From assembly GCF_030062155.1 (NCBI RefSeq), contig NZ_CP118269.1, positions 3,534,001 to 3,598,000 of the forward strand: a stretch of 64,000 nt of DNA, read 5' to 3'. The notes under the pieces are model-generated. The model was given only the letters and a program-made list of their open reading frames with translations. It was not told the origin of the DNA and did no database searches. Below are positions 32,967 through 43,330 of this stretch, piece after piece. The position numbers and the translations under genes are program-made. Within the stretch, counting starts at the first letter, position 1. Each line of letters begins with the position of its first letter. This DNA comes from Pantoea sp. Lij88. GTDB taxonomy: Bacteria; Pseudomonadota; Gammaproteobacteria; Enterobacterales; Enterobacteriaceae.

Positions 32967-33512
32967 TTAAGGTTGAGCCGGTGCCGCAGGCGCAGCACTG
33001 TCGCCTTCCTGCGCATCCTTGTTGTCACTTTTTTGTTTGTTATCGCCGCTCTTATAAAGGAACTGGCCGATCAGATCTTCAAGCACCATGGCTGACTTGG
33101 TGTCGCGCAGCGTATCGCCATCTTTCAGCATCGCCGAACCGAGTTCAGGATCGTCAAAGCCTAAGTTCAGCGCCAGGAATTGCTCACCGAGCAGACCCTG
33201 AGTCCGGACCGCCAGCGAGCTGGTGTCAGAGATTTTATTCGCATACTGATCGCTGATCTCCATGGTGACACGCGGCAGCAGCGTTTTCGGCTCAAGCGCG
33301 ATTTCTGTTACCCGGCCAATTACCACACCGCCAATTTTGACCGGCGAACTGGCTTTCAGGCCGCCGATATTGTCAAACGTGGCGTAGAGTTTCCACGTCG
33401 GCTCCGTGCCCATCGACTTTAGATCGGCGACGCGCAGACAGAGAAACAATGCGGCGATCAACGCCATAATCATAAAAATGCCAACCCAGATTTCGCTTTT
33501 TTTGCTTTGCAT
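32967..33512 (-). CDS. mlaD: MlaD, MCE-domain membrane protein
   Basis: 181 residues from the ATG at 33512 (MQSKKSEIWVGIFMIM); GGGA lies 9 nt upstream. One N-terminal membrane helix (about 8-28) anchors a periplasmic MCE domain (about 40-120) with TFDNIGGLKASSPVKIGGVVIGRV. MlaD forms the hexameric ring that passes lipid between MlaE and MlaC. The tail is polar and Ala/Pro-rich. It begins 4 nt after the mlaE stop. Confidence 0.96.
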   Translation of the reverse strand: MQSKKSEIWVGIFMIMALIAALFLCLRVADLKSMGTEPTWKLYATFDNIGGLKASSPVKIGGVVIGRVTEIALEPKTLLPRVTMEISDQYANKISDTSSLAVRTQGLLGEQFLALNLGFDDPELGSAMLKDGDTLRDTKSAMVLEDLIGQFLYKSGDNKQKSDNKDAQEGDSAAPAAPAQP

Positions 33513-33516
33513 TGCA

Positions 33517-34299
33517 TCAATTCCCAAACATCAGTGCTGTCAGCACAAAATCCAACCCGAGCACCGCCAGTGAAGCATGTACTACGGTACGCGTTGTCGC
33601 GCGACTGATCCCTTCAGAAGTGGGAATCGCGTCATAGCCATTAAAGAGGGCAATCCAGGTGACCGTCACGGCAAAGACGGCGCTTTTAATGATGCAGTTA
33701 ACAACGTCGGTCCGGAAATCGACCGCGTTCTGCATAGCTGACCAGAAGAAGCCGGGATCGATCCCCTTCCAGCTCACGCCGACCAGTGCACCGCCAGCGA
33801 TACCGACCGCAGTGAAGATCATTGTCAGCAGCGGCATGCTGATAAAACCGGCCCAGAAACGCGGCGAAACAACACGGCGCAACGGATCCACTGCCATCAT
33901 CTCCATACTGGAGAGCTGTTCAGTGGCTTTCATCAGGCCGATTTCAGCCGTCAGTGCCGATCCGGCCCGTCCGGCAAACAACAGCGCGGTTACAACCGGC
34001 CCCAGTTCACGCAGCAGCGACAGCGCCACCAGCATTCCCAGACTGGTTTCGGCACCATAGGTGTTCAGCACCAGGTAGCCCTGCAGTCCGAGTACCATGC
34101 CGATAAACAGACCTGAAACCACAATGATCAGTAACGACAGTACGCCAACACTATAAAGCTGTTTGATCAGTAGCGGCGAGTGTCTGCGGAACGCGGGTTT
34201 TCCTACCAGCGCGTGAAACAGCATTAATCCTGCGCGTCCAAAACTGGCGCACGTTTCAATTCCCTGACGACCGAATGACGCCAGCGCCTTCAAGACCAT
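33517..34299 (-). CDS. mlaE: MlaE, permease of the Mla phospholipid transporter
   Basis: 260 residues. An MlaE/YrbE-family permease with five to six hydrophobic segments and the conserved [31 protein letters not shown] stretch that couples to the ATPase. It is part of MlaFEDB in the inner membrane, which keeps phospholipids out of the outer leaflet of the outer membrane. It lies 4 nt from mlaF and 4 nt from mlaD, so the operon is tightly packed. Confidence 0.97.
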   Translation of the reverse strand: MVLKALASFGRQGIETCASFGRAGLMLFHALVGKPAFRRHSPLLIKQLYSVGVLSLLIIVVSGLFIGMVLGLQGYLVLNTYGAETSLGMLVALSLLRELGPVVTALLFAGRAGSALTAEIGLMKATEQLSSMEMMAVDPLRRVVSPRFWAGFISMPLLTMIFTAVGIAGGALVGVSWKGIDPGFFWSAMQNAVDFRTDVVNCIIKSAVFAVTVTWIALFNGYDAIPTSEGISRATTRTVVHASLAVLGLDFVLTALMFGN

Positions 34300-34303
34300 C
34301 TGT

Positions 34304-35119
34304 TTAGTTACTCCCTGAGCCGGTTAAATCAGCGAGATAGTCGCCGGCAGGAAAACGGAATGGAACCGGACCATCCGCATGGCCATCAATAAACTGGCGC
34401 ACGCGCGGGTCATTATTCTCTCGCAGTTCCGGCGTGGTGCCGTGTGCGATAATTTTTTGTCCGGCCACGATATAGGCATAGTCCGCAATACTCAGTACTT
34501 CCGGTACGTCGTGCGAGACCACAATACAGGTCAGGCCCAGAGCATGGTTAAGTTCATCGATCAATTTTACCAGCACGCCCATGGTAATGGGATCCTGTCC
34601 GACAAAGGGTTCGTCGAACATGATTAGCTCCGGCTCAAGCGCAATCGCGCGTGCCAGGGCCACACGACGTGCCATACCGCCCGACAGCTCAGCGGGTTTC
34701 AGCTGGGCTGCACCGCGCAGGCCTACCGCTTCCAGCTTCATTAATACGGTGCTGTGCAGAATCGGTGCAGGCAGACGGGTGTGTTCACGCAGCGGCCAGG
34801 CGACGTTTTCATAGACCGTTAAGTCAGTAAACAGGGCGCCAGACTGGAACAACATGCTCATTTTCTTACGCGCTTCGTACAATTTAGCGCGCGACAATGA
34901 CGGTATGTTTTCGCCACGGAAAAAGATTTCACCGCTGGTTGGCTGAAGTTGTCCCCCAATCAAGCGTAGCAGAGTGGTTTTTCCTATCCCCGACGGCCCC
35001 ATTATCGCCGTCACTTTGCCTTTCGGCACGGTCAGCGAAATGTCGTCGAAGATGGTGCGATCTCCGCGCGAAAAACTCACGCCACGAACCTCAACCAGAT
35101 TCGTATGCTGCTGGATCAT
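34304..35119 (-). CDS. mlaF: MlaF, ATPase of the Mla phospholipid transporter
   Basis: 271 residues (269 in E. coli). An ABC ATPase with Walker A GPSGIGKT at 41-48, signature [15 protein letters not shown], Walker [14 protein letters not shown] and switch His in VVSHD. The C-terminal extension ([22 protein letters not shown]) corresponds to the arm that contacts its partner in the dimer. It is the first gene of mlaFEDCB and diverges from yrbG across about 230 bp. Confidence 0.97.
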   Translation of the reverse strand: MIQQHTNLVEVRGVSFSRGDRTIFDDISLTVPKGKVTAIMGPSGIGKTTLLRLIGGQLQPTSGEIFFRGENIPSLSRAKLYEARKKMSMLFQSGALFTDLTVYENVAWPLREHTRLPAPILHSTVLMKLEAVGLRGAAQLKPAELSGGMARRVALARAIALEPELIMFDEPFVGQDPITMGVLVKLIDELNHALGLTCIVVSHDVPEVLSIADYAYIVAGQKIIAHGTTPELRENNDPRVRQFIDGHADGPVPFRFPAGDYLADLTGSGSN

Positions 35120-35346
35120 TATTACCTCTTGTAAGGATCGGGCGTAAACATGGGGTACGATGGTAGCCTGTTCGGTCCTGATTCACGATAGCTTTACAGA
35201 AACTTACCGCTAAGATTTGGCGAAAATGGTCATTAAATTTACTTTTGCCGTTCAGACGGTCAAAATCAGCGCCTGTCTCGCCAAACAGAACCTTAAACCG
35301 GTCGGGAAAGGCATTGCCGGCCTGGGTTTTTACGCAAGGATTTTTC

Positions 35347-36327
35347 ATGTTCGTAGCTTCTGCACTGCTGATTATCGGTTTGCTTTTACTGGCATATGGT
35401 GCCGATCGTCTGGTGTTTAGCGCCTCTATATTGTGCCGATCATTTGGCATCCCGCCACTGATCATTGGCATGACCGTTGTCAGCATCGGCACCTCGCTGC
35501 CAGAGATGATTCTCTCCTTTTCTGCGGCACAGCATGGCCAGATGGATCTTGCTGTGGGCACCGCGCTCGGCTCGAATATAACCAACATTTTACTGATCCT
35601 GGGTGCCGCTGCGCTTATGCACCCACTCAGCGTCCATTCTAATCTGATACGCCGTGAACTGCCGTTGATGTTGCTGGTTACCCTGCTCAGCGGATTCATG
35701 CTGTTTGACAATCAGCTTAGTCGACTGGATGGAATTGGCCTGATCGCCATTGCTGCTATTTATCTGATGGTGGTGATTCGCATTGCGCGCAAAGCCGAAC
35801 AGGACAATAACGACACCCTGACCCGCGAGCAGCTGGCCGAGCTGCCACGCGAAGAGAGCGGCAATACGGTGGCCTTTCTCTGGCTGGCCGTCGCGCTGAT
35901 TATCCTGCCGATGTCGACACGAATGGTGATCGACAATGCCACCGCCTTTGCCGACTACTTTGGTGTCAGCGAACTGGTGATGGGTCTGACGCTGATCGCC
36001 GTGGGCACCAGCCTGCCCGAGCTGGCAACGGTCATTGCCGGCGCGCTGAAAGGTGAAGATGATATCGCGATCGGCAATCTGATCGGCGCCAACATTTATA
36101 ATATTGCCATCGTGCTGGGCCTGCCGGCGCTGATTCATCCCGGCAGCGTCGACTATCACGCTTTCGCCCGCGATTACTGGGTGATGCTGGGTGTCAGCGT
36201 GCTGTTTGCCCTGCTCTGCCTGCTCCGTCGCCGACGTGTTGGCCGAACGGCAGGCTTATTTTTACTCTGTGGTTTCTTCGTCTGGGTGACGCTGCTGTGG
36301 ATGCAGCCGGCATTCATGGACGGCTAA
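35347..36327 (+). CDS. yrbG: YrbG, Ca2+/cation antiporter-family inner membrane protein
   Basis: 326 residues from the ATG at 35347, preceded by AAGGA at 6 nt; the frame is open 34 codons upstream without homology. About ten membrane helices. Two copies of the CaCA alpha-repeat motif GTSLPE (near residues 50 and 220, each in a helix with G(M/L)T and SNI/ANI partners) mark it as a Na+/Ca2+ exchanger relative. The transported ion in bacteria is unproven. It begins the yrbG-kdsD-kdsC-lptCAB cluster. Confidence 0.94.
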   Translation: MFVASALLIIGLLLLAYGADRLVFSASILCRSFGIPPLIIGMTVVSIGTSLPEMILSFSAAQHGQMDLAVGTALGSNITNILLILGAAALMHPLSVHSNLIRRELPLMLLVTLLSGFMLFDNQLSRLDGIGLIAIAAIYLMVVIRIARKAEQDNNDTLTREQLAELPREESGNTVAFLWLAVALIILPMSTRMVIDNATAFADYFGVSELVMGLTLIAVGTSLPELATVIAGALKGEDDIAIGNLIGANIYNIAIVLGLPALIHPGSVDYHAFARDYWVMLGVSVLFALLCLLRRRRVGRTAGLFLLCGFFVWVTLLWMQPAFMDG

Positions 36328-36343
36328 CAAGGACAGACTCACT

Positions 36344-37327
36344 ATGTCATATCAGCAACCAACAGCATTTGATTTTCAGCAGGCGGGAAAAACCGTTCTG
36401 CGCATCGAGCGTGAAGGACTTGAACAGCTCGATCAATATATCAACGACGATTTCGCCCGCGCCTGCGCCCTGATCTTTGCCTGCCAGGGGAAAGTGGTGG
36501 TGATGGGCATGGGCAAGTCAGGCCATATCGGCAAAAAAATGGCGGCGACCTTTGCCAGTACCGGCACGCCCGCCTTTTTTGTGCATCCGGCTGAAGCCAG
36601 CCACGGCGATCTGGGTATGGTGAGCAAAAATGATGTGGTCATCGCCATCTCCAACAGCGGCGAGTCGAACGAAATCCTCGCGCTGATTCCGGTATTGAAA
36701 CGTCAGCATATTGCGCTGATCTGCATCACCGGGCGGCCTGACAGTGCGATGGGCCGGGTTGCCGATGTGCATCTGTGTGTCCATGTTCCGCAGGAAGCCT
36801 GCCCGCTGGGTCTGGCACCGACCACCAGCACCACGGCCACGCTGGTGATGGGCGACGCACTGGCGGTTTCGCTGCTGGAAGCGCGCGGATTTACGGCGGA
36901 AGATTTTGCCCTCTCCCACCCCGGCGGTGCGCTGGGCCGTAAACTGCTGCTGCATGTAGCTGATATCATGCACAGCGGCGATGAACTGCCGCACGTCACG
37001 CGTGACGCCTCACTGCGGGATGCGCTGCTGGAGATTACCCGCAAAAATCTGGGGCTGACGGTCATCGTCGACGGTCTGATGAAAATTGAAGGTATCTTTA
37101 CGGATGGTGACCTGCGCCGCATCTTTGATATGGGCATCGATTTCCAGCGCGCCACCATCGGAGAAGTGATGACGCCAGGTGGCATCCGCGTCCGGCCAAA
37201 CATGCTGGCGGTTGAAGCTCTTAACCTGATGCAGACTAAAAACATTACCTCGATTCTGGTGGCCGATGACGACCATCTGCTCGGTGTGGTACATATGCAT
37301 GACATGCTGCGCGCTGGCGTAGTCTGA
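36344..37327 (+). CDS. kdsD: Arabinose-5-phosphate isomerase KdsD
   Basis: 327 residues. It interconverts ribulose-5-phosphate and arabinose-5-phosphate, the first step to Kdo for LPS. A SIS domain (about 40-190) carries GMGKSGHIGKKMAATFASTGT and ISNSGESNE; two CBS domains follow (about 205-327). The start follows AAGGACAG. It sits with kdsC and the lpt genes, which together make Kdo and export LPS. Confidence 0.97.
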   Translation: MSYQQPTAFDFQQAGKTVLRIEREGLEQLDQYINDDFARACALIFACQGKVVVMGMGKSGHIGKKMAATFASTGTPAFFVHPAEASHGDLGMVSKNDVVIAISNSGESNEILALIPVLKRQHIALICITGRPDSAMGRVADVHLCVHVPQEACPLGLAPTTSTTATLVMGDALAVSLLEARGFTAEDFALSHPGGALGRKLLLHVADIMHSGDELPHVTRDASLRDALLEITRKNLGLTVIVDGLMKIEGIFTDGDLRRIFDMGIDFQRATIGEVMTPGGIRVRPNMLAVEALNLMQTKNITSILVADDDHLLGVVHMHDMLRAGVV

Positions 37328-37340
37328 ACAGGAAGAGAAA

Positions 37341-37907
37341 ATGCAACAGGCAACTCCCCCGATTGATACCTGCTATGGCCCGGTCAATGCTGACGTTATG
37401 GCGCGCGCCAGCAGGATTCGTCTGCTGATCTGCGACGTTGATGGCGTGATGTCCGACGGCGTCATCTACATGGGGAATAATGGCGAAGAGCTTAAGGCAT
37501 TCAACGTGCGGGACGGTTACGGTGTGCGCTGCCTGCTGACCTCCGATGTGGAAGTGGCTATTATTACCGGCCGCAATGCCCGTCTGATGGAAGATCGCTG
37601 CAAAACGCTCGGCATCCGTCATCTTTATCAGGGACAATCCGATAAGCTTTTGGCCTATCGTGAACTTCTGGATAAACTGTCTCTTTCCGACGACCAGGTG
37701 GCCTACATTGGTGACGACCTGATCGACTGGCCGGTTATGGCGAAAGTGGGATTAAGTGTGGCAGTGGCGGATGCACATCCTATCCTGCTGCCACGCGCGC
37801 ATTATGTTACGCGGATCGCCGGTGGACGCGGCGCGGTTCGCGAAGTATGTGACCTGATCTTAATGGCGCAGAACAAATTTGAGGATGCCAAAGGGCAATC
37901 AGTATGA
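37341..37907 (+). CDS. kdsC: Kdo-8-phosphate phosphatase KdsC
   Basis: 188 residues, the E. coli length. A HAD-family C0 phosphatase with nucleophile Asp32 and Asp34 in CDVDGVMSDG, ITGRNAR as motif II and YIGDDLIDWPVM as the metal-binding motif. It releases phosphate from Kdo-8-P to give Kdo. It overlaps lptC by four bases (ATGA). Confidence 0.97.
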   Translation: MQQATPPIDTCYGPVNADVMARASRIRLLICDVDGVMSDGVIYMGNNGEELKAFNVRDGYGVRCLLTSDVEVAIITGRNARLMEDRCKTLGIRHLYQGQSDKLLAYRELLDKLSLSDDQVAYIGDDLIDWPVMAKVGLSVAVADAHPILLPRAHYVTRIAGGRGAVREVCDLILMAQNKFEDAKGQSV

Positions 37908-38476
37908 GTAAAAGCAGGCGTTGGATAACGCTGATTCTGACCTTGATTGCACTGGTTTTGATCGGCTGGAATCTTACTAATCAGGATGAGGATGGCACGC
38001 CAGTCGATACGGGCAGTCAGGCGCCGACCTATACCAGTGCGGATTCACACACTGTGGTTTATAACCCGCAGGGCGCGCTGTCCTATAAACTGGTCTCTGA
38101 CAAAGTGACCTATTTCTCGGATGAGGAGCTGAGCTGGTTCGAAAATCCGGTGATGACGACTTATGATGAGAACAAAATCCCTACCTGGACGTTACGCGCA
38201 GATAAAGCAAAGCTCACCAAAGATCGTATGCTTTATCTGTATGGCCATGTTGAGCTGAATACGCTGACGCAGGATTCTCAGCTTGAGCGTATCAAAACGG
38301 ATAACGCGCAGATCAATCTTGTCACTCAGGACGTTACCTCTGATGACCAGGTGACATTGTATGGCCGCAGTTTTAACTCCACCGGCATGAAAATGCGCGG
38401 CAATTTACGGACAAAAAACGCCGAGTTAATCGAGAAGGTCAAAACCTCATATGAAATTCAAAATGAACAAAAATAG
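37904..38476 (+). CDS. lptC: LptC, LPS export bitopic membrane protein
   Basis: 190 residues. One N-terminal membrane helix (about 7-24) anchors a periplasmic beta-jellyroll that takes LPS from LptB2FG and passes it to LptA. YFSDEELSWFENPVMTTYDE is the recognisable core. The 3' end overlaps lptA by 26 bases, as in E. coli. Confidence 0.96.
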   Translation: MSKSRRWITLILTLIALVLIGWNLTNQDEDGTPVDTGSQAPTYTSADSHTVVYNPQGALSYKLVSDKVTYFSDEELSWFENPVMTTYDENKIPTWTLRADKAKLTKDRMLYLYGHVELNTLTQDSQLERIKTDNAQINLVTQDVTSDDQVTLYGRSFNSTGMKMRGNLRTKNAELIEKVKTSYEIQNEQK

Positions 38477-39002
38477 CCTGAAGCTTTTACTGGCCAGCAT
38501 GTTGCTGGCAACCAGCGTTCCGGCGCTTGCCCTGACCGGTGACTCGGATAAGCCCGTCAATATTGACTCGCAGAATCAGGCGCTGGATTTGCAGGGCAAT
38601 GTCGCGACCTTTACCGGCAATGTCATCGTGACGCAGGGTTCAATCAAAATCACGGCGGATAAAGTCGTGGTGACCCGTCCGGGCGGCGACAGCAAGAAAA
38701 CTATCGTTGATGCCTACGGTAATCCTGCCACCTTCTATCAGATGCAGGACAGCGGCAAGCCGGTTCAGGGCCACGCCTCAAAACTGCACTACGAACTGGC
38801 TAACGATTTCGTTGAACTGACCGGCAATGCTTTCATTGAGCAGCAGGACAGCAACATCAAAGGCGATCGTATTACCTACCTGGTAAAAGAGCAGAAAATG
38901 CAGGCTTACAGCCAGGGCCAGAACAAGCGCGTTACCACCGTACTGGTGCCGTCGCAACTTCAGGATAAAGGTTCGTCCAACAGCGGAAAGAAGAGTAACT
39001 GA
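38451..39002 (+). CDS. lptA: LptA, periplasmic LPS bridge protein
   Basis: 183 residues from the ATG at 38451 ([27 protein letters not shown]); an alternative ATG is four codons later. The signal peptide is cleaved near PALA-LT (residue 27). The mature protein is a beta-jellyroll that stacks head to tail to carry LPS across the periplasm; [22 protein letters not shown] and [19 protein letters not shown] are landmarks. It starts inside lptC, 26 bases before its end. Confidence 0.97.
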   Translation: MKFKMNKNSLKLLLASMLLATSVPALALTGDSDKPVNIDSQNQALDLQGNVATFTGNVIVTQGSIKITADKVVVTRPGGDSKKTIVDAYGNPATFYQMQDSGKPVQGHASKLHYELANDFVELTGNAFIEQQDSNIKGDRITYLVKEQKMQAYSQGQNKRVTTVLVPSQLQDKGSSNSGKKSN

Positions 39003-39007
39003 TAGCT

Positions 39008-39733
39008 ATGGCCACATTAATCGCAGAAAACCTGGCGAAGGCATATAAAGGCCGTCGCGTGGTAGAAGATGTCAGTCTGCAGGTAAAGTCCGGCGAGATT
39101 GTCGGCCTGCTCGGCCCGAACGGTGCCGGTAAGACCACCACCTTTTATATGGTGGTGGGCATTGTCCCGCGTGACGCTGGCCGCATTATTATTGATGACG
39201 AAGATATCAGTATCCTGCCGCTGCATGCGCGTGCGCGTCGTGGCATTGGTTATCTTCCCCAGGAGGCGTCGATTTTCCGTCGCCTCAGCGTCTACGATAA
39301 CCTGATGGCAGTACTGCAGATTCGTGATGATCTGACCGAAGAACAACGGCAGGATCGCGCCCGTGAACTGATGGAAGAGTTCCACATCGAACATCTGCGC
39401 GACAGCATGGGTCAGGCACTTTCCGGTGGTGAGCGACGTCGTGTTGAGATCGCACGCGCGCTGGCCGCTAACCCTAAGTTTATCCTGCTGGATGAGCCCT
39501 TCGCCGGTGTCGATCCGATTTCCGTTATCGACATCAAGAAAATCATTGAGCATCTGCGGGACAGCGGCCTCGGCGTGCTGATTACCGACCACAACGTGCG
39601 CGAAACGCTGGCGGTGTGTGAGCGGGCTTATATCGTCAGCCAGGGCCACCTGATTGCGCATGGCACACCCAATGAAATTCTTGCGGATGAGCAGGTTAAG
39701 CGGGTTTATTTGGGTGAAGAGTTCAGACTCTGA
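39008..39733 (+). CDS. lptB: LptB, ATPase of the LPS transporter
   Basis: 241 residues. An ABC ATPase with Walker A GPNGAGKT at 36-43, signature [15 protein letters not shown], Walker [14 protein letters not shown] and switch His in ITDHN. LptB drives extraction of LPS from the inner membrane by LptFG. It follows lptA by 5 nt and is followed 48 bp later by rpoN, as in E. coli. Confidence 0.98.
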   Translation: MATLIAENLAKAYKGRRVVEDVSLQVKSGEIVGLLGPNGAGKTTTFYMVVGIVPRDAGRIIIDDEDISILPLHARARRGIGYLPQEASIFRRLSVYDNLMAVLQIRDDLTEEQRQDRARELMEEFHIEHLRDSMGQALSGGERRRVEIARALAANPKFILLDEPFAGVDPISVIDIKKIIEHLRDSGLGVLITDHNVRETLAVCERAYIVSQGHLIAHGTPNEILADEQVKRVYLGEEFRL

Positions 39734-39781
39734 TAAGGTGTCGTTAATACCGATGTTTACCTGGGAACTACCATCCTGTCT

Positions 39782-41215
39782 ATGAAGCAAGGTTTACAAC
39801 TCAGGTTCAGCCAACAGCTGGCAATGACTCCACAATTGCAGCAGGCGATTCGTCTGTTGCAACTTTCTACGCTTGAACTCCAGCAGGAGTTACAGCTTGC
39901 TCTCGAAAGCAACCCGCTGCTTGAGCAGACTGACCTGCATGAAGAGATCGACTCCCGGGAATCATCGGAGTCTGAGGCGCTGGATACACGCGAAGCGCTT
40001 GAGCAGAAAGAGATGCCCGATGAACTGCCGCTGGATGCCACCTGGGATGAGATCTACACAGCAGGCACGCCTTCCGGCACCGGCACCGATTATCAGGATG
40101 ATGAGTTACCGGTTTATCAGGGCGAGACCACGCAGTCACTTCAGGACTATCTGATGTGGCAGGTCGGACTGACGCCTTTCAGTGACACCGACCGCGCCAT
40201 TGCCACCTCTATCGTCGATGCTATTGATGACACCGGATATCTCACCGTTTCGCTAGAGGAGATCCTCGACAGTATCGGCAACGATGAGCTTGAAGCGGAT
40301 GAAGTTGAAGCGGTACTGAAACGCATCCAGCGCTTTGATCCTATTGGTGTTGGTGCGCGCGATCTGCGTGACTGTCTGCTGGTTCAGCTGTCGCAATATG
40401 CCCCCGAAACGCCGATGCTGGCAGAAGCACGCCTGATCGTCAGCGAACATCTCGACCTGCTGGCGAATCACGATTTCCGCAGTCTGATGCGGGTGACGCG
40501 CCTCAAAGAAGAGGTGCTGAAAGAGGCGATGCTGCTGATTCAGTCGCTGGACCCGCGTCCGGGTCAGTCGATCAACACCAGCGAGCCGGAATATGTCATT
40601 CCCGATGTGCTGGTGCGTAAGGTCGGCACCCGCTGGACGGTGGAACTCAATGCCGACAGCGTTCCGCGTCTCAAAATCAATCAGCACTATGCGGCAATGG
40701 GTGGCGCCACGCGCAACGACAGCGACAGCCAGTTCATTCGCAGTAACCTGCAGGAAGCCCGCTGGCTGATTAAGAGTCTGGAAAGCCGCAATGATACGCT
40801 GCTGAAAGTGACGCGCTGCATTGTTGAACAGCAGCAGGCGTTTTTCGAGCAGGGTGAAGAATTTATGCGTCCGATGGTGCTGGCGGACATCGCCCAGGCC
40901 GTTGAGATGCACGAATCAACCATTTCCCGTGTAACCACGCAGAAGTATCTGCACAGCCCGCGTGGCATTTTTGAACTGAAGTACTTTTTCTCCAGTCACG
41001 TTAATACTGAAGGTGGCGGCGAAGCCTCCTCGACAGCGATTCGTGCCCTGGTGAAGAAATTAATTTCGGCGGAAAATCCAGCCAAACCCTTGAGCGACAG
41101 TAAACTGACCTCCATGTTATCTGATCAGGGGATTATGGTGGCACGGCGTACCGTCGCCAAATATCGTGAGTCTTTATCCATCCCGCCATCGAACCAGCGT
41201 AAACAACTGGTTTGA
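39782..41215 (+). CDS. rpoN: RNA polymerase sigma-54 factor RpoN
   Basis: 477 residues, the E. coli length. Region I is Gln/Leu-rich ([23 protein letters not shown]), region II acidic, then the core-binding domain, a helix-turn-helix near 365-385 and the RpoN box [10 protein letters not shown] at 454-463 that reads the -24 element. It serves nitrogen-limitation promoters and needs AAA+ activators. It heads the rpoN-hpf-ptsN-rapZ-npr cluster. Confidence 0.98.
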   Translation: MKQGLQLRFSQQLAMTPQLQQAIRLLQLSTLELQQELQLALESNPLLEQTDLHEEIDSRESSESEALDTREALEQKEMPDELPLDATWDEIYTAGTPSGTGTDYQDDELPVYQGETTQSLQDYLMWQVGLTPFSDTDRAIATSIVDAIDDTGYLTVSLEEILDSIGNDELEADEVEAVLKRIQRFDPIGVGARDLRDCLLVQLSQYAPETPMLAEARLIVSEHLDLLANHDFRSLMRVTRLKEEVLKEAMLLIQSLDPRPGQSINTSEPEYVIPDVLVRKVGTRWTVELNADSVPRLKINQHYAAMGGATRNDSDSQFIRSNLQEARWLIKSLESRNDTLLKVTRCIVEQQQAFFEQGEEFMRPMVLADIAQAVEMHESTISRVTTQKYLHSPRGIFELKYFFSSHVNTEGGGEASSTAIRALVKKLISAENPAKPLSDSKLTSMLSDQGIMVARRTVAKYRESLSIPPSNQRKQLV

Positions 41216-41236
41216 AAGAAATGAGAAGGAAGACCT

Positions 41237-41524
41237 ATGCAGCTGAACCTGACCGGACAACACGTTGAAATCACTGCACCTCTGCGTGAATTCGTTAACG
41301 GTAAATTTGCCAAACTGGAACACTATTTTGAACATATCAATCAGGTCTATATTGTCCTGAAGGTTGAGAAAGTCACTCAGGTGGCGGACGCAACCCTACA
41401 CGTGAATGGTGGCGAGCTGCACGCCACATCCGAAGCGGAAGATATGTATGCGGCAATTGATGGGCTGATCGACAAGCTCGCCCGTCAGCTGACCAAACAC
41501 AAAGATAAACTGAAAAAACACTAA
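41237..41524 (+). CDS. hpf: Ribosome hibernation promoting factor HPF (short form)
   Basis: 95 residues, the short HPF class. The single S30AE domain starts MQLNLTGQHVEITAPLREFVNGKF, with the basic helix KHKDKLKKH at the end. HPF binds in the 30S mRNA/tRNA channel and, with RMF, forms inactive 100S dimers in stationary phase. An AGAAGGAAG ribosome site precedes it. It follows rpoN by 21 nt. Confidence 0.97.
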   Translation: MQLNLTGQHVEITAPLREFVNGKFAKLEHYFEHINQVYIVLKVEKVTQVADATLHVNGGELHATSEAEDMYAAIDGLIDKLARQLTKHKDKLKKH

Positions 41525-41569
41525 CCTTCACGCTAGCGACGCGCGCCTGCCGCGCAGAGCCGACAGGAT

Positions 41570-41594
41570 GGGGCGGATAATCCGCCCCGTTTTG
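41570..41594 (+). terminator. Hairpin between hpf and ptsN, possible partial terminator
   Basis: GGGGCGGA (41570-41577) pairs with TCCGCCCC (41581-41588) over a TAA loop, followed by GTTTTG. The short T tract suggests attenuation or mRNA processing rather than full termination, since ptsN continues the cluster. Confidence 0.6.
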
Positions 41595-41676
41595 TCATCT
41601 GAGTAAGCGCCGATTGTCTCAGGCGTTAAGACGCGCTGGCGGTGAATGGCCTGGTGAACACGCAAGTGAAACGATA

Positions 41677-42156
41677 ATGAACAACGATCTCACACTGGAA
41701 TTGAGCACAGTGCTTTCGCCAGACTGCACCCGCAGCGGCGTACACTGCCAGAGCAAAAAACGTGCGCTGGAAATTATCAGCGAACTGGCCGCTAAGCAGC
41801 TCAACCTGCCGCACCAGACGCTTTTCGAAGCGATCCTGACCCGCGAACGCATGGGCAGTACCGGTATCGGTAACGGGATAGCGATTCCTCACGGCAAGCT
41901 GGAAGAGGATACGCTGCGCGCGGTTGGGGTGTTTATCAGCCTCGAACAGCCGATTGCGTTTGATGCCGTCGACAACCAGCCGGTCGATCTGTTGTTTGCT
42001 TTACTGGTCCCGGCTGACCAGTGCAAAACACACCTGCATACCCTGTCTCTGGTGGCGAAGCGTCTGGCAGATAAAACGGTCTGCCGTCGTCTGCGTGCTG
42101 CGCAGAGTGATGAAGAGCTCTACGCCATTATTACGGAAGTCCAGACAGAGCAGTAA
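41677..42156 (+). CDS. ptsN: Nitrogen PTS enzyme IIA (PtsN)
   Basis: 159 residues from the ATG at 41677 ([13 protein letters not shown]); the frame is open upstream to 41614 but that part has no family match. EIIA domain of the mannitol/fructose type with phospho-acceptor His72 in IAIPHGK. PtsN is the output of the nitrogen PTS (PtsP-Npr-PtsN); in E. coli its dephospho form acts on potassium transport and the KdpD and PhoR kinases. The ribosome site is weak (AAGTGAAACG). Confidence 0.96.
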   Translation: MNNDLTLELSTVLSPDCTRSGVHCQSKKRALEIISELAAKQLNLPHQTLFEAILTRERMGSTGIGNGIAIPHGKLEEDTLRAVGVFISLEQPIAFDAVDNQPVDLLFALLVPADQCKTHLHTLSLVAKRLADKTVCRRLRAAQSDEELYAIITEVQTEQ

Positions 42157-42203
42157 CGCGTCTTTACCGGCCGGGTGCCGGTTTTAAAACGGGAGAGAAG
42201 GTC

Positions 42204-43058
42204 ATGGTGCTGATGATCGTTAGCGGTCGTTCAGGCTCGGGGAAGTCAGTGGCGCTCCGCGCGCTGGAAGATATGGGGTTCTACTGCGTTGATAACCTGC
42301 CGGTCGTGCTGCTGCCTGAGTTAGCTAACTCACTGGCTGAGCGCAATATTTCGGCAGCGGTCAGTATCGACGTGCGTAACATGCCTGAATCCCCTGAAAT
42401 TTTTGAAACCGCACTGAATAATCTGCCTGACACATTTTCACCTCAGTTGCTGTTCCTCGACGCCGATCGCAACACCCTGATTCGTCGTTACAGCGATACG
42501 CGCCGTCTGCATCCCCTCTCCAGCAAAAACCTGTCGCTGGAGAGCGCCATCGATGAAGAGAGCGATCTGCTGGAGCCGCTGCGTTCACGTGCCGATCTGA
42601 TTATCGATACCTCAGAGATGTCGGTGCATGAGCTGGCAGAGATGCTGCGTACCCGTCTGCTCGGCAAGCGTGAACGCGAGCTGACCATGGTGTTTGAATC
42701 CTTTGGCTTCAAACATGGCATCCCGATTGACGCCGATTATGTGTTTGACGTGCGCTTTCTGCCCAACCCTCACTGGGATCCGAAACTACGCCCGATGACC
42801 GGCCTCGATCGTCCTGTGGCGGCCTTCCTTGATCGTCACACTGAAGTGCATAACTTTATCTACCAGACGCGCAGCTATCTTGAACTCTGGCTGCCAATGC
42901 TGGAAACCAATAACCGTAGCTATCTTACCGTGGCGATTGGCTGTACCGGCGGCAAACACCGCTCAGTTTATATCGCAGAACAGCTGGCGGATTACTTCCG
43001 TTCGCGCGGTAAGAATGTACAGTCACGCCATCGCACGCTGGAAAAGCGCAAATCATGA
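42204..43058 (+). CDS. rapZ: RapZ, RNase adaptor for GlmZ decay and GlcN6P sensor
   Basis: 284 residues. The N-terminal P-loop domain has Walker A GRSGSGKS at 8-15; the C-terminal domain (about 155-284) binds sRNA and glucosamine-6-phosphate and carries [16 protein letters not shown] and a basic end ([19 protein letters not shown]). RapZ delivers GlmZ to RNase E, thus tuning glmS. It overlaps npr by four bases. Confidence 0.97.
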   Translation: MVLMIVSGRSGSGKSVALRALEDMGFYCVDNLPVVLLPELANSLAERNISAAVSIDVRNMPESPEIFETALNNLPDTFSPQLLFLDADRNTLIRRYSDTRRLHPLSSKNLSLESAIDEESDLLEPLRSRADLIIDTSEMSVHELAEMLRTRLLGKRERELTMVFESFGFKHGIPIDADYVFDVRFLPNPHWDPKLRPMTGLDRPVAAFLDRHTEVHNFIYQTRSYLELWLPMLETNNRSYLTVAIGCTGGKHRSVYIAEQLADYFRSRGKNVQSRHRTLEKRKS

Positions 43059-43327
43059 CCGTCCGACAAACTGTAGAAATCAAAAATAAGCTGGGCATGC
43101 ATGCCCGCCCGGCAATGAAGTTATTTGAGCTGGTACAGAGCTTTGATGCCGAAGTGTTGCTGCGCAATGAAGCGGGCACAGAAGCCGAAGCCAGCAGCGT
43201 GATTGCGCTGCTGATGCTCGACTCGGCCAAAGGCGGGCATATCGAGATTGAAGCCAGCGGCCCGGAGGAAGTTCCGGCGCTGGCTGCGGTCATTGAGCTA
43301 TTTGAAGCGGGCTTCGATGAAGATTAA
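43055..43327 (+). CDS. npr: Nitrogen PTS phosphocarrier NPr
   Basis: 90 residues, an HPr fold with phospho-acceptor His16 in GMHARPA. It transfers phosphate from PtsP to PtsN. It starts within the last codons of rapZ (ATGA) and ends 3 bp before the convergent mtgA stop. In E. coli yrbL lies between npr and mtgA; here it is missing. Confidence 0.97.
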   Translation: MTVRQTVEIKNKLGMHARPAMKLFELVQSFDAEVLLRNEAGTEAEASSVIALLMLDSAKGGHIEIEASGPEEVPALAAVIELFEAGFDED

Positions 43328-43330
43328 GGC

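Noticed and set aside
35091..35711. 206-codon antisense frame across the mlaF-yrbG divergent region
   Set aside because: It overlaps both the mlaF start and yrbG coding sequence and has no homology or ribosome site.
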